Below, piece by piece: positions 18,098-26,955 of a stretch of 40,008 nucleotides of DNA (position 1 is the stretch's first letter; every line of letters starts with the position of its first letter). The stretch spans positions 13,888 through 53,895 of the forward strand of contig LFRX01000031.1 in assembly GCA_001512985.1 (NCBI GenBank), given 5' to 3'. The notes below the pieces were generated by a model. It had not been told where the DNA came from. It made no database searches and saw only the letters and a program-made list of their open reading frames with translations. This DNA comes from Acholeplasmatales bacterium DTU056. GTDB taxonomy: Bacteria; Bacillota_I; Bacilli_A; ML615J-28; CAG-698. A program made the position numbers and the translations under genes.

Positions 18098-19669
18098 TTA
18101 CCCCCTAACAAAATAATTATCGGTTAAATCATTTTCAATCAAGATAGTTCCTTGTTGATATTTTAATGATATTTTTTCTCTTGCTTCTTTATAACTTCTT
18201 ACAATTTCATAGTTATAATGCCCCAACTCATCTAATCCCTTAGCGATGGCTTTTGCACTTTGATTATTCACTAAATATACAAAATCACACGATTTATGAA
18301 TTTCATTTGCTAAATGATAATTAATCTCTTCCTGCATTTTCCCCGCATCAACAATTCCAGGCGTAATTAAAATTCGTGGGCCTTTAAATAATGTTAAAAC
18401 TTCTAACGCGTTTCTAAATCCATTGGGATTTGAATTATATGAATCATCAATTATAATAAAATCTTTTTCACTTATTAAACTTAATCGATGAGGAATAGGC
18501 TCAATGTTTTCTAAGTTAAATATTATTTCCTCATCAGTAATTTTTTTATTGAAGTCATCAACGCTTTTAATTAAAGCAATGCAGGCTAAAATGTTATATA
18601 TATTATGCTTACCTAACAATTTAGTCTTGATTGTTAGTTTTCCTTGTGGATAAAAGATGTCAAAAGTTAATCCGTCTTTTGAATATAAAATATTACTAGC
18701 GTAAAAGTCACAACTTGGTTCTAATCCAAAGGTAACAACATTTTTTCCTTTCAGTAATGGCAATTGACTACTTAAATATTGATTGTCTTTATTAAGAACA
18801 ACTAGCTGGTTATTTGGTGAAGATATGACAGCTAATTTTTCATTAATTATATTTTCTATTGTTTTAAATGTTTCTAAATGTTGTGGTCCAATATCCGTAA
18901 TTATTGCATAATGAGGGTTAGTTAAATTAACTAATTTTTGAATATCGCCAGTATGTGTTGCTCCCATTTCCAAAATTAAGACTTCATCTGAATAGGTAGC
19001 ATAATTATTAATCATTAAACTAATTCCCATTAAAGTATTATATGATTTAGGACTCATTTTAGTAATAAATTTGTCTTTTAATAAATGGTATAGAATGGAT
19101 TTTGTGGATGTTTTTCCAAAACTACCGGTAATAGCAATTTTTTTAGCATCAATCATTTTAATTTTTTGCGATGCTTTTTTTACATAATATAATTGTATTA
19201 AATATTCTAATGGCCATATTACAATATGCGATAACAATAAATTAACTGGTGTTAACACTAAACAAATTAATAGTACCTGAATTAAAGTGGTAAATTGAAT
19301 CTCCCACATTATAAATGTATATATTGTAGTAATAATCGCTAAATGGATAACCCATAAGCGAATAATTCGCTTAGTAAATTTTAATTCTTTGATTGTTTGT
19401 TGGCGATTAAAGTAATAATATGTACTTAATATTATTAAATAAATCATTTGAATCCAAATATTGTTTAAAAAGTAGAATAATATAAATGTAGGAATGATTA
19501 TCAAATTATAAACATTATAAAAATAAATTCGTTTTAAGCATTTTAAATATCCTTTAATATGATATTGTTCTTGTTGAAGGAGTTGGCTTGATCGAATCAT
19601 TTCTTTAATAATTAAAAAAATTGTTGCTAAGATGCATATGGTTTCAATAAATATTTTAAAACTTTCCAT
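18098..19669 (-). CDS. murF: MurF-type ligase with an N-terminal multi-helix membrane domain
   Basis: The Mur-ligase core starts with the ATP-binding GSFGKTSTKS at residue 182 and continues with ILEMGATHTGDI, ITDIGPQHLETF, LNKDN and IIDDSYNSNPNGF, all MurF-like; MurF adds D-Ala-D-Ala to UDP-MurNAc-tripeptide. In ordinary MurF the P-loop is near residue 110, after a UDP-binding domain. Here that domain is missing, and the first 180 residues carry about five membrane helices (about 4-22, 50-70, 72-88, 105-122, 128-155). The start is the ATG at 19669 after GGAGG; the frame also offers a GTG 4 codons earlier. It overlaps the hydrolase gene by 14 nt and precedes ddl. It may be the only MurF or a specialised paralogue. 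Confidence 0.85.
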   Translation of the reverse strand: MESFKIFIETICILATIFLIIKEMIRSSQLLQQEQYHIKGYLKCLKRIYFYNVYNLIIIPTFILFYFLNNIWIQMIYLIILSTYYYFNRQQTIKELKFTKRIIRLWVIHLAIITTIYTFIMWEIQFTTLIQVLLICLVLTPVNLLLSHIVIWPLEYLIQLYYVKKASQKIKMIDAKKIAITGSFGKTSTKSILYHLLKDKFITKMSPKSYNTLMGISLMINNYATYSDEVLILEMGATHTGDIQKLVNLTNPHYAIITDIGPQHLETFKTIENIINEKLAVISSPNNQLVVLNKDNQYLSSQLPLLKGKNVVTFGLEPSCDFYASNILYSKDGLTFDIFYPQGKLTIKTKLLGKHNIYNILACIALIKSVDDFNKKITDEEIIFNLENIEPIPHRLSLISEKDFIIIDDSYNSNPNGFRNALEVLTLFKGPRILITPGIVDAGKMQEEINYHLANEIHKSCDFVYLVNNQSAKAIAKGLDELGHYNYEIVRSYKEAREKISLKYQQGTILIENDLTDNYFVRG

Positions 19670-20423
19670 GTAATCCTCCACTACTTAAAATGTGATTTAA
19701 TACTTTTATAAACTTTTCTTGTTCGGTTATATATGGAAAATGTCCGCTATAATAAAAGGTAATAAGACTGGCATCTGGAATATACTTTTTAAATAATAAG
19801 GCATCTTTATATGGAACAATTTCATCATCAATTCCCCATAATAAATATGTAGGAATTTTTATTTGAGATAATAAAGGGGTTAAATCTTCATTGACTACTT
19901 TACTTAAAGTTTGTTTCATTATTAAATTAGCATTTTGATAATCTTTAGAACCACTATTTTGATATAACTTAGATAGTTTTTTATTAAGTTTTAACAATAA
20001 ATAAATACGCTTTAAAAATTTAAATTTGTAGACGCGGTAATAATACTTAATATTACGCTTTGGTTTAATTCCAGCACTACTTACTAGAATTAACATTAAG
20101 GCATTTTTCGTTTTAACAAAGTATTTAATGGCAATTCGTCCTCCAAATGAATGGCCTAAAATGATTGGCTTTTGGATTTGTAAATGTTCTAATAAACTTT
20201 CCAAAACATCAACATAATCATCAACATTTAATGGTTTAATTGGATCGTCAGATTTACCAAATCCTAACCAATCAATGCTTAATATAGTATATCTATTTGA
20301 CATTCTTTTGATGATTTCAGAAAAAGTCGTACTATCTTGTCCCCAACCGTGCAGTAAGACCATAACTGGCCCATTTCCACTAATATTATAATAGACTTTT
20401 CCAAAATCACTTTCAAAAATCAT
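19656..20423 (-). CDS. Alpha/beta-fold hydrolase
   Basis: This 255-residue protein has the alpha/beta hydrolase layout: VLLHGWGQDSTTF (oxyanion HG at about 24-25), the nucleophile elbow GHSFGG with Ser92, the acid in WGIDDEIVP (Asp200), and His228 in YSGHFPYI. No signal peptide is seen, so it acts in the cytoplasm. The region after the elbow (PKRNIKYYYRVYKFKFLKR) is very basic and forms the lid. Substrate unknown; esterase, lipase or C-C hydrolase activities occur in this family. It is the first gene of an operon with the MurF-type ligase and ddl, with a 14-nt overlap, which hints at a wall or lipid role. The ribosome site AGGAG is about 8 nt upstream of the ATG. Confidence 0.88.
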   Translation of the reverse strand: MIFESDFGKVYYNISGNGPVMVLLHGWGQDSTTFSEIIKRMSNRYTILSIDWLGFGKSDDPIKPLNVDDYVDVLESLLEHLQIQKPIILGHSFGGRIAIKYFVKTKNALMLILVSSAGIKPKRNIKYYYRVYKFKFLKRIYLLLKLNKKLSKLYQNSGSKDYQNANLIMKQTLSKVVNEDLTPLLSQIKIPTYLLWGIDDEIVPYKDALLFKKYIPDASLITFYYSGHFPYITEQEKFIKVLNHILSSGGLHGKF

Positions 20424-20479
20424 CTCTTAACTCCTATAAACTATTAGTATTATAATTATATGAATAATGAGATGATTTT
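20416..20479. repeat. 11-bp inverted repeat spanning the hydrolase start and its promoter region
   Basis: AAAATCATCTC (20416-20426) is matched perfectly by GAGATGATTTT (20469-20479). The left copy contains the hydrolase start codon. Two overlapping TATAAT-like boxes (minus strand) at 20449-20460 lie in the loop. Confidence 0.5.
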
Positions 20480-20483
20480 ACTA

Positions 20484-21095
20484 CTAAATAACTTTTATTG
20501 GTAAGTGATAAATTTTTCCAAAGTATATTGCCCCTAAGATACCACTTAATAAAATCAATGTTGCCATAATTATAAATAGATTTATTTTTACATAATATGT
20601 AAAATAACTAAATAATCCAATTAAAATAATTATAATTAATAATTGAACCAAATAATTTGAATAAAACCTACTAAATAGCAAACTTAAAATACTAGTGAAT
20701 ACCTTGAATAATATTATATTAATTAAAATTAAGTAGCTGATTTGCTTGAAAATAAATACTTTATGATAAATTAATGAAAAAACCGTAAATAAAGACACAC
20801 CATAAAATATTAAAATAAAATTAGTAAAATTTATCATAAGTGTTTTTTGCAAAATACTTTTTCTGCTTTTTCCAAACGAAAGTGATAATAAAATATATTT
20901 TTGCGAATTTAAATAAGATATATTTAGACAATTAATAGTGATAATTAAAAAAGAATAAAAATATATAAAGAAAAAATTAGTATAGATGCTGCTTGCCATT
21001 AACATTGTATAAATAATTGTTAACCCTGTTAAAATTAACATCGCACTCAAATATTCTTTATAATTAGATAATTGTTTACGAATTTTTTGTTTCAT
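20484..21095 (-). CDS. Multi-pass membrane protein, ABC-permease-like
   Basis: This 203-residue protein is almost entirely hydrophobic, with about six membrane helices (roughly 17-34, 37-55, 88-108, 115-133, 145-167, 172-192). Between helices 2 and 3 is a basic cytoplasmic loop reading LLSLSFGKSRKSILQKTLMIN, which resembles the coupling loop of ABC-2-type permeases. I recognise no exact family. It starts 9 nt after the degenerate ABC ATPase (ribosome site AAGGGG), so the pair probably forms one complex. No third subunit or substrate-binding protein lies nearby. Confidence 0.65.
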   Translation of the reverse strand: MKQKIRKQLSNYKEYLSAMLILTGLTIIYTMLMASSIYTNFFFIYFYSFLIITINCLNISYLNSQKYILLSLSFGKSRKSILQKTLMINFTNFILIFYGVSLFTVFSLIYHKVFIFKQISYLILINIILFKVFTSILSLLFSRFYSNYLVQLLIIIILIGLFSYFTYYVKINLFIIMATLILLSGILGAIYFGKIYHLPIKVI

Positions 21096-21104
21096 ATTAA
21101 CCCC

Positions 21105-21935
21105 TTAAAAATATTTCTCTATTTCATAAAAACTAACTTTTTGAATTTTATATTTTAATTTATTAAGTTCTTTTTGAGTTGTATGATCAAGATTGTCAAT
21201 AAACACTAATTGAAAACTATCTTCTTTTTCAATAAAAAATAATCTTTCATAATCTTTTATTAATTCTAGTAGTTTTTCTTTTTCACCTTTTATTAAACAA
21301 ATACGTACTTTTTTAGGATTAAATCTAATTGTACGTCCATAATCGTTAAAAACAATTATTTGCTCTATTTTATCTTTAAAATGACTTAACCGATTAATCC
21401 CAATTAATTTAGTTTTATAAGAATGTGAATTTAAAGTGTTTACTATATATTCAATATGTTTAGGGTTATCAAGATAAATTGTTGGGTTGTTGACAAAAAT
21501 AATCGGATTATCTAGTGATTGTAAAATGGCAAAATTAATTAATGTATTCCCCACTAAAGTAAAAGGGTTTTTTAATGTCATTTGACATTCTTCTCGAATT
21601 GCTAAGACATCAATTAATTTCTGCAATGTTTCATAATTACATTTTAGATTATATTTACTTTGAATTGAATTAATAATTTGTTTTGGATAAATTGTTTTGA
21701 TAATTTGTTGTTCACAAGATATATATATTCGTTGTTTAAAATATTGCGAATTATCATACACTATTTGATTATTAAAATATACACTATTAGTTTTATTTAT
21801 CCCGCTTAGATATAAAAATAAACTTTTTATAACATTATTATCTCGACAATAAAAATAAATAATATCCCCTTCATAAAAATTTTGAGTAATACTATATTGA
21901 CTATCAATTTTTAAATCTTCTATTCTAATCATCAT
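21105..21935 (-). CDS. Degenerate ABC-type ATPase-like protein
   Basis: This 276-residue protein has the outline of an ABC transporter nucleotide-binding domain with most catalytic residues changed. Where Walker A (GxxGxGKST) belongs stands CRDNNVIKSL (about 30-39), keeping only Lys37-Ser38. Where Walker B/D-loop (DEPTxxLD) belongs stands IIFVNNPTIYLD (145-156), both acids now Asn149 and Asn150. The signature LSGGQ is LVGN (127-130), and the H-loop region reads IGINRL without His. VYFNNQIVYD and KQRIYISCEQQ match the usual beta-hairpin and Q-loop regions. ATP hydrolysis is therefore unlikely. Residues from about 215 on are an extra C-terminal domain. Two ATGs in tandem begin the frame. It is followed by a membrane protein. 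Confidence 0.65.
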   Translation of the reverse strand: MMIRIEDLKIDSQYSITQNFYEGDIIYFYCRDNNVIKSLFLYLSGINKTNSVYFNNQIVYDNSQYFKQRIYISCEQQIIKTIYPKQIINSIQSKYNLKCNYETLQKLIDVLAIREECQMTLKNPFTLVGNTLINFAILQSLDNPIIFVNNPTIYLDNPKHIEYIVNTLNSHSYKTKLIGINRLSHFKDKIEQIIVFNDYGRTIRFNPKKVRICLIKGEKEKLLELIKDYERLFFIEKEDSFQLVFIDNLDHTTQKELNKLKYKIQKVSFYEIEKYF

Positions 21936-21953
21936 TTCTCACCATTTTTATTT

Positions 21954-21982
21954 ATTATAGCACTATTTATTTCTTTTCACAA
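21954..21982 (-). promoter_or_regulatory. Promoter for the degenerate ABC pair
   Basis: On the minus strand TTGTGA (21982-21977) and TATAAT (21959-21954) are exactly 17 nt apart, with TGC making an extended -10. Confidence 0.7.
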
Positions 21983-22021
21983 GTCGACATAATTTAAAAC
22001 TTATAGTACCTAATGATTAAT

Positions 22022-22061
22022 AAATTAAAAAGGTGTTTTAGACTAAAAATCTAAAACACCT
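22022..22061 (-). terminator. Terminator of the apbE-suf operon
   Basis: On the minus strand AGGTGTTTTAGA pairs with TCTAAAACACCT around a 7-nt loop, followed by TTTTTAATTTATT. It lies about 18 nt after the sufB stop. Confidence 0.85.
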
Positions 22062-22078
22062 ATTTTTTATTTTTGAAA

Positions 22079-23494
22079 TTATCCAATGGATCCTTCCATT
22101 TCTAATTTAATCAATTGATTTAATTCAACAGCATATTCCATTGGTAATTCTCTAGCAAATGGTTCAATAAATCCCATAACAATCATTTCTAAAGCTTGTT
22201 CTTCAGTTAATCCTCTACTCATTAAATAGAATAATTGTTCTTCGCTAACTTTAGAGACAGTCGCTTCATGTTCAATATAACTATTTTTATTTTCCACAAT
22301 GTTAGTCGGAATAGTATCGCTTTTTGATAAACTATCTAAAATAATAGTATCACATTCAATGCGACTGCGGGCATTATCAGCACGTTTACCAAGACGAACT
22401 AATCCGCGATAGTTAACTTGTCCACCACCACGGCAAATGGATTTTGAAACAATATTACTAGACGTATTCGGTGCAAGATGAATCATCTTAGCCCCAGCAT
22501 CTTGAATTTGATTTTTTCCCGCAAATGCAATTGAAATAGTTGTTCCTTTAGCTCCTTCACCGCGTAATATGCAGGCTGGATATTTCATATTGACCATTGA
22601 ACCAATATTGCCATCAATCCATTCCATGTGTGCATTACGATCAACTATTGCACGTTTAGTAACTAAATTGACTATATTATTAGACCAATTTTGAATAGTC
22701 GTATAACGGCAATAAGCATCATCTTTAACGATAATTTCTACTACTGCCGCATGTAAGGAATCCTTAGAATAGATTGGAGCCGTACAACCTTCTACATAAT
22801 GCAAACTAGCTCCCTCTTCTACAATAATCAATGTTCTTTCAAATTGACCCATTTGTTCAGAGTTAATTCTAAAGTATGATTGTAATGGTTTTTCTAGTTT
22901 GACGCCTTTTGGAACATAAATAAATGATCCTCCCGACCATACGGCGGTGTTTAATGCAGCAAATTTATTATCATTATAAGGAACAACTGTACCAAAATAT
23001 TCTTTTACGATTTCAGGGTATTTACGGACCGCAGTGTCGGTATCACAAAAGATAACACCTTTTTCTTCTAACTCTTTGATAACATTATGATAAACTGCTT
23101 CAGATTCAAATTGTGTCGTAACACCAGCTAAAAACTTGCGTTCCGCTTCAGGAATACCTAATTTTTCAAAAGTTTCTTTTATTTCTTCAGGAACTTCTTC
23201 CCAACGACTGCGTACTTCTTCAGTAGTTTTGATATAGTATGTATAATCATCGAAATCAATAAATGATAAATCTGGTCCAAATTTCGGTAAAGGGCGAGAG
23301 GCAAATTCATGATAGGCTTTCATTCTAATCTCTAACATCCATTGTGGTTCTTGTTTAATTTCTGATATTTTTTTAACTACCTCAAGATTTAATCCTTTAC
23401 CTATATTAACTACTTCTTTTTTTACATCAGTAGTAAAACCATATTTATATTCACCAATTATATTATCGATTTTATTAAAATCTTTGTTATTCAT
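22079..23494 (-). CDS. sufB: Fe-S cluster assembly scaffold protein SufB
   Basis: SufB is the scaffold, with SufC and SufD, on which iron-sulfur clusters are built in the cytoplasm. The 471-residue length is normal. Family stretches include [38 protein letters not shown] sequence near 150-180, [30 protein letters not shown], and the C-terminal [28 protein letters not shown] block. It starts within the end of sufU (8-nt overlap), with AAGGAG upstream. It is the last gene of the operon and is followed by a terminator. Confidence 0.97.
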   Translation of the reverse strand: MNNKDFNKIDNIIGEYKYGFTTDVKKEVVNIGKGLNLEVVKKISEIKQEPQWMLEIRMKAYHEFASRPLPKFGPDLSFIDFDDYTYYIKTTEEVRSRWEEVPEEIKETFEKLGIPEAERKFLAGVTTQFESEAVYHNVIKELEEKGVIFCDTDTAVRKYPEIVKEYFGTVVPYNDNKFAALNTAVWSGGSFIYVPKGVKLEKPLQSYFRINSEQMGQFERTLIIVEEGASLHYVEGCTAPIYSKDSLHAAVVEIIVKDDAYCRYTTIQNWSNNIVNLVTKRAIVDRNAHMEWIDGNIGSMVNMKYPACILRGEGAKGTTISIAFAGKNQIQDAGAKMIHLAPNTSSNIVSKSICRGGGQVNYRGLVRLGKRADNARSRIECDTIILDSLSKSDTIPTNIVENKNSYIEHEATVSKVSEEQLFYLMSRGLTEEQALEMIVMGFIEPFARELPMEYAVELNQLIKLEMEGSIG

Positions 23495-23915
23495 CTTGCT
23501 CTCCTTTTAACAGTTGTTCTAATGCTTTCCAAGCAAGTACCGCGCATTTATACCGAGCAGGGAATTGCGATACTCCTTGATAAACTAACGCATCCCCTAG
23601 TGCTTCTTCATTTTGAACGGGTTCCCCTTTTACTAAATGATAAAAATCTTGAATAGTGTCTAGAGCTTGTTGGGTAGTTTTCCCGGCTAACACTTCGCTC
23701 ATTACAGAAGTTGATGAACAACAAATTGCACATCCAGAACCTGTGTGATTTATTTCTTGAATGACATCATTTTCAACCTTCGCTTCAACAATCACATCAT
23801 CCCCACAAGAAGGATTATGAAGATGAACATGATTATATCCTTTTAATCCTTTGTTACGAGGATTTTTATAATGATCCATAATAATTTGTCGATATAAAAA
23901 CTCTAAGTTGTTCAC
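23487..23915 (-). CDS. sufU: SufU sulfur-transfer protein
   Basis: SufU is the zinc protein that accepts persulfide sulfur from SufS in Gram-positive bacteria. The 142-residue protein has the zinc/sulfur ligands Cys37 and Asp39 (NPSCGDD), Cys62 ([10 protein letters not shown]) and Cys124 (RYKCAVLAW), plus the roughly 20-residue insertion that separates SufU from IscU. The start is a GTG at 23915 with GAGGTG upstream, that site lying at the end of sufS. It overlaps sufB by 8 nt. Confidence 0.96.
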   Translation of the reverse strand: MNNLEFLYRQIIMDHYKNPRNKGLKGYNHVHLHNPSCGDDVIVEAKVENDVIQEINHTGSGCAICCSSTSVMSEVLAGKTTQQALDTIQDFYHLVKGEPVQNEEALGDALVYQGVSQFPARYKCAVLAWKALEQLLKGEQDE

Positions 23916-23918
23916 TTG

Positions 23919-25136
23919 TTACACCTCACTGAATTGTCGAAAGAATTCCACAACTTCTTGGACAGTTTTTACAAATATATCTATATCTTGCTTGCTATTG
24001 TATATATATAAACAAGCCCGTAATGTTCCATTACATTTTAACCATTTTGTAACCAATTGAGCGCAATGATGTCCAGCTCTTAACGCGATATTAGCTTGAT
24101 CAAAAAAAGTTGAGGCATCGTGAGGATGAACACCATCAATATTAAAATTAATAATTCCAATATCAGCTGTCTTGTTATATATTGTTATTCCCGAAACACT
24201 TGACAATTTTTCTAAAGCATATTTATGAAGTTCTTTTTCATGTTGACGAATATTGTCAAATCCAATTTTTTCTAATAGGTCGATTGCAGCACCAAGGCCG
24301 ATCGCCTCAGCAATCGCCGGTGTTCCAGCCTCAAATTTATATGGTGTCTCTTTAACAATCACATTATCATGAAACACATCATTATTCATATCTCCGCCAT
24401 ATTCTTCTGGATCCATTTTATCTAATAGAGATTTTTTTCCATATAGAATCCCGATACCAGTTGGGCCAAGCATCTTATGAGCGGAAAATGCTAAGAAGTC
24501 GCAATCCAATTCACAAACATCAATTTTAAAGTGAGGAGCGGCTTGAGCCGCATCAACTATTACCACGGCGCCTTGCTTGTGCGCTAATTCAATTATTTCT
24601 CTAATCGGTGTTAGATATCCCATAGTATTTGAAACATATGTTATCGCAACTACTTTAGTTTTATCAGTTAATACTTTTTTAAAGTTTTCAACAGTAATCC
24701 TACCTTCATCGTTTAATGGAATATATTTTAAAATTGCTCCTTTTTTCTTAGCCACTTGCATCCACGGAAGTAAAGAACTATGATGTTCAAGTTCGCTGGT
24801 TATGATTTCATCATTTAGATTAATATTTGCCATTCCATACGTTTGAGCTATCATATTTAGACTATTAGTTGTCCCGCGGGTAAAAATTACTTCCTCAAAT
24901 GAAGCATTAATAAATTTTGCAATTTTTTTTCGGGCTTTATCATATTCCTCAGTAGCACGATAACTTAATTCATATACTCCTCGATGAATATTAACACCAT
25001 ATTCTTGATAATATTCATCCATTTTATCTAATACATAACGTGGTTTTAAGGTTGTTGCGCACGAATCTAAGTAGATTAGATTTGGATAATTTTGAAACAA
25101 AGGTATATCCCTTTTTATTTTTTCAACATCAAGCAT
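23919..25136 (-). CDS. sufS: Cysteine desulfurase SufS
   Basis: SufS is a PLP enzyme that takes sulfur from cysteine, leaving alanine, and passes it to SufU. In this 405-residue protein the PLP lysine is Lys221 in SAHKMLGPTG, and the active cysteine is Cys358 in RAGHHCAQ, the short loop typical of group II desulfurases. DAAQAAPHFKID marks the cofactor pocket. The ribosome site is AAGGAG. The gene lies in the usual Gram-positive order sufC-D-S-U-B, 20 nt after sufD. Confidence 0.97.
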   Translation of the reverse strand: MLDVEKIKRDIPLFQNYPNLIYLDSCATTLKPRYVLDKMDEYYQEYGVNIHRGVYELSYRATEEYDKARKKIAKFINASFEEVIFTRGTTNSLNMIAQTYGMANINLNDEIITSELEHHSSLLPWMQVAKKKGAILKYIPLNDEGRITVENFKKVLTDKTKVVAITYVSNTMGYLTPIREIIELAHKQGAVVIVDAAQAAPHFKIDVCELDCDFLAFSAHKMLGPTGIGILYGKKSLLDKMDPEEYGGDMNNDVFHDNVIVKETPYKFEAGTPAIAEAIGLGAAIDLLEKIGFDNIRQHEKELHKYALEKLSSVSGITIYNKTADIGIINFNIDGVHPHDASTFFDQANIALRAGHHCAQLVTKWLKCNGTLRACLYIYNSKQDIDIFVKTVQEVVEFFRQFSEV

Positions 25137-25156
25137 AGATGCGCTCCTTTTTTAAT

Positions 25157-26122
25157 CTATATATTGTTATTAACAATTTCTAAAACAAAATTATTAATTA
25201 ACTGATCATCAAAACCGTCTAAAATTGGGGAAATTAAACTTGATAAAATTAGTTTGCGGCTTTCTTCATATGTTAATCCCCGACTCATCAAATAATAAAT
25301 ATCTTCTTGACTAATATCACCAACGCTAGCTCCATGTCCTGCCACTACATCGAAATCGTCGATTTCTAATATTGGGTTCGCTGTAATTGTTGATTTAGGA
25401 TCAAGAATTATCCCTTTAATTTTGTGATTCATATCACTCATACTTGCGTGTTTGTAAATGAATCCATTAGTATTAATTACTGAATGAGAATTATTATTAA
25501 CCATTCCAAAGCAAGTAAAACGAGAAAGTGAATTACCACATTTATGATGAGCAACAGCGTCTAATTGATGTTTATCTTGTGAGGTGTTAATATCTACAGC
25601 ATAAACATAATATTCGCTTCCTGATTGTAATAATTCACCACCAATATATTCATTAACAACATTTCTATTAGCATTTAAATTATGAAGAGTGATTTTTGAG
25701 TCATTAAATAAATGACTTACTATTTTATAATCTAGGGGACTATTTGATAAACCTTCTTTGATACTAAAATAATTAATAGTACTATTATTACTTGCTATAA
25801 GATTAGAATTGAAAGAACATTTGGTAGTATTAAGCAAGTATTCATAAATTGTAATATTATTTTGATTAGTTACTTCAATTTCTTGCGTAAAACTGCCTTC
25901 TTCATTTATTATATGAAAAATTTTTAATTTAGTGTCTTGACTGATGGCTATATGAATAAAATTTTGCTCATTAGAGATTTTAGGATCCATTAAATTACTT
26001 GTTGACTTGTTAATTTTTATATTTGAATTTATATTATTTTCAATTACATTCCCATTTAAAAATATTATATATAAATCATCTTGATTAATTAAGCTTTTTA
26101 CCTTTGCTAGTAATTGTGTCAT
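25157..26122 (-). CDS. sufD: SufD-like Fe-S assembly protein (short form)
   Basis: SufD pairs with SufB in the SufBCD scaffold. Only the C-terminal part is clearly recognisable: the beta-helix strands, [39 protein letters not shown] (about 258-296) and the final acidic segment. The protein has 321 residues against about 435 in Bacillus SufD; the N-terminal helical domain is mostly missing, and the first 150 residues are divergent and Asn/Ile-rich. The position between sufC and sufS confirms identity. The ribosome site is GGTGAT, and the start is 12 nt after sufC. It looks shortened but intact, with no frameshift seen. Confidence 0.9.
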   Translation of the reverse strand: MTQLLAKVKSLINQDDLYIIFLNGNVIENNINSNIKINKSTSNLMDPKISNEQNFIHIAISQDTKLKIFHIINEEGSFTQEIEVTNQNNITIYEYLLNTTKCSFNSNLIASNNSTINYFSIKEGLSNSPLDYKIVSHLFNDSKITLHNLNANRNVVNEYIGGELLQSGSEYYVYAVDINTSQDKHQLDAVAHHKCGNSLSRFTCFGMVNNNSHSVINTNGFIYKHASMSDMNHKIKGIILDPKSTITANPILEIDDFDVVAGHGASVGDISQEDIYYLMSRGLTYEESRKLILSSLISPILDGFDDQLINNFVLEIVNNNI

Positions 26123-26134
26123 TGATAATCACCA

Positions 26135-26953
26135 TTATTTATTCGTTCTACTATTATTTGCACAACTTCGTAAAGATAGTCTTAGTGGTACTTCATCAAC
26201 AATTCCCAACTCTTCCTTTAACCAATCATATCCTTCAGCATCAATCTTAGCAATTAATTCCCGTCCTCCAGTTCGAACAATGCGTCCATCTAATAAAATA
26301 TGAACATAATCAACATCAACATAATCTAATAATCGTTCATAGTGGGTGATAATGATGGCGGCAAAATCATCGCTACGCATATTATTAATGTTCTCACCAA
26401 CAATTTTTAAAGCATCAATATCAAGTCCGGAATCAATCTCATCTAAAATTGCAAAATTAGGTTTTAACATTTTCATTTGTAAAATCTCATTACGTTTCTT
26501 TTCGCCACCTGAAAATCCTTCATTAACATAACGATGTGGTAAGTCGCTACGCATTTTTAATTCCGAAACAGCTTTATCATATTCACGAGCAAATTGGAAA
26601 ATTGATATTTTTTTACCCTCCGGTTGACGGGCTTGTAAAGCGGTGCGAATGAAATCTGAATTAGTAACCCCGCTTATTTCTCGTGGATATTGCATTGCAA
26701 GAAAAATACCTTTGCGACTTCGTTCGTCAACACTCATTTCTAAAACATTTTCGCCGTTTAAAGTAATTTCACCCGCAGTTACTTCATAACGATAATGTCC
26801 CATAATCGCAGAAGCTAGGGTAGACTTCCCAGTACCATTTGGTCCCATAATTGCATGAAATTCTCCCGATTTGACAGTTAAATTTATTCCTTTTAATATC
26901 TCTTTTCCTTCTACTGAAACATGCAAATCTTTTATAACTAACTCTTTAGCCAT
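26135..26953 (-). CDS. sufC: SufC ATPase of the Fe-S assembly complex
   Basis: SufC is the ABC-type ATPase that drives shape changes in SufBCD. The 272-residue protein shows Walker A GPNGTGKST at about 37-45, the Suf-type signature FSGGEKKRNEI, Walker B FAILDEIDSGLD, and the switch His in IIITHYERLLDYV. About 20 extra residues at the C-terminus (SLRSCANNSRTNK) exceed the common length of about 250. It begins 2 nt after the apbE stop, and its ribosome site AAAGGAGAG lies within the last codons of apbE, so apbE and the suf genes form one operon. Confidence 0.97.
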   Translation of the reverse strand: MAKELVIKDLHVSVEGKEILKGINLTVKSGEFHAIMGPNGTGKSTLASAIMGHYRYEVTAGEITLNGENVLEMSVDERSRKGIFLAMQYPREISGVTNSDFIRTALQARQPEGKKISIFQFAREYDKAVSELKMRSDLPHRYVNEGFSGGEKKRNEILQMKMLKPNFAILDEIDSGLDIDALKIVGENINNMRSDDFAAIIITHYERLLDYVDVDYVHILLDGRIVRTGGRELIAKIDAEGYDWLKEELGIVDEVPLRLSLRSCANNSRTNK

Positions 26954-26955
26954 TG

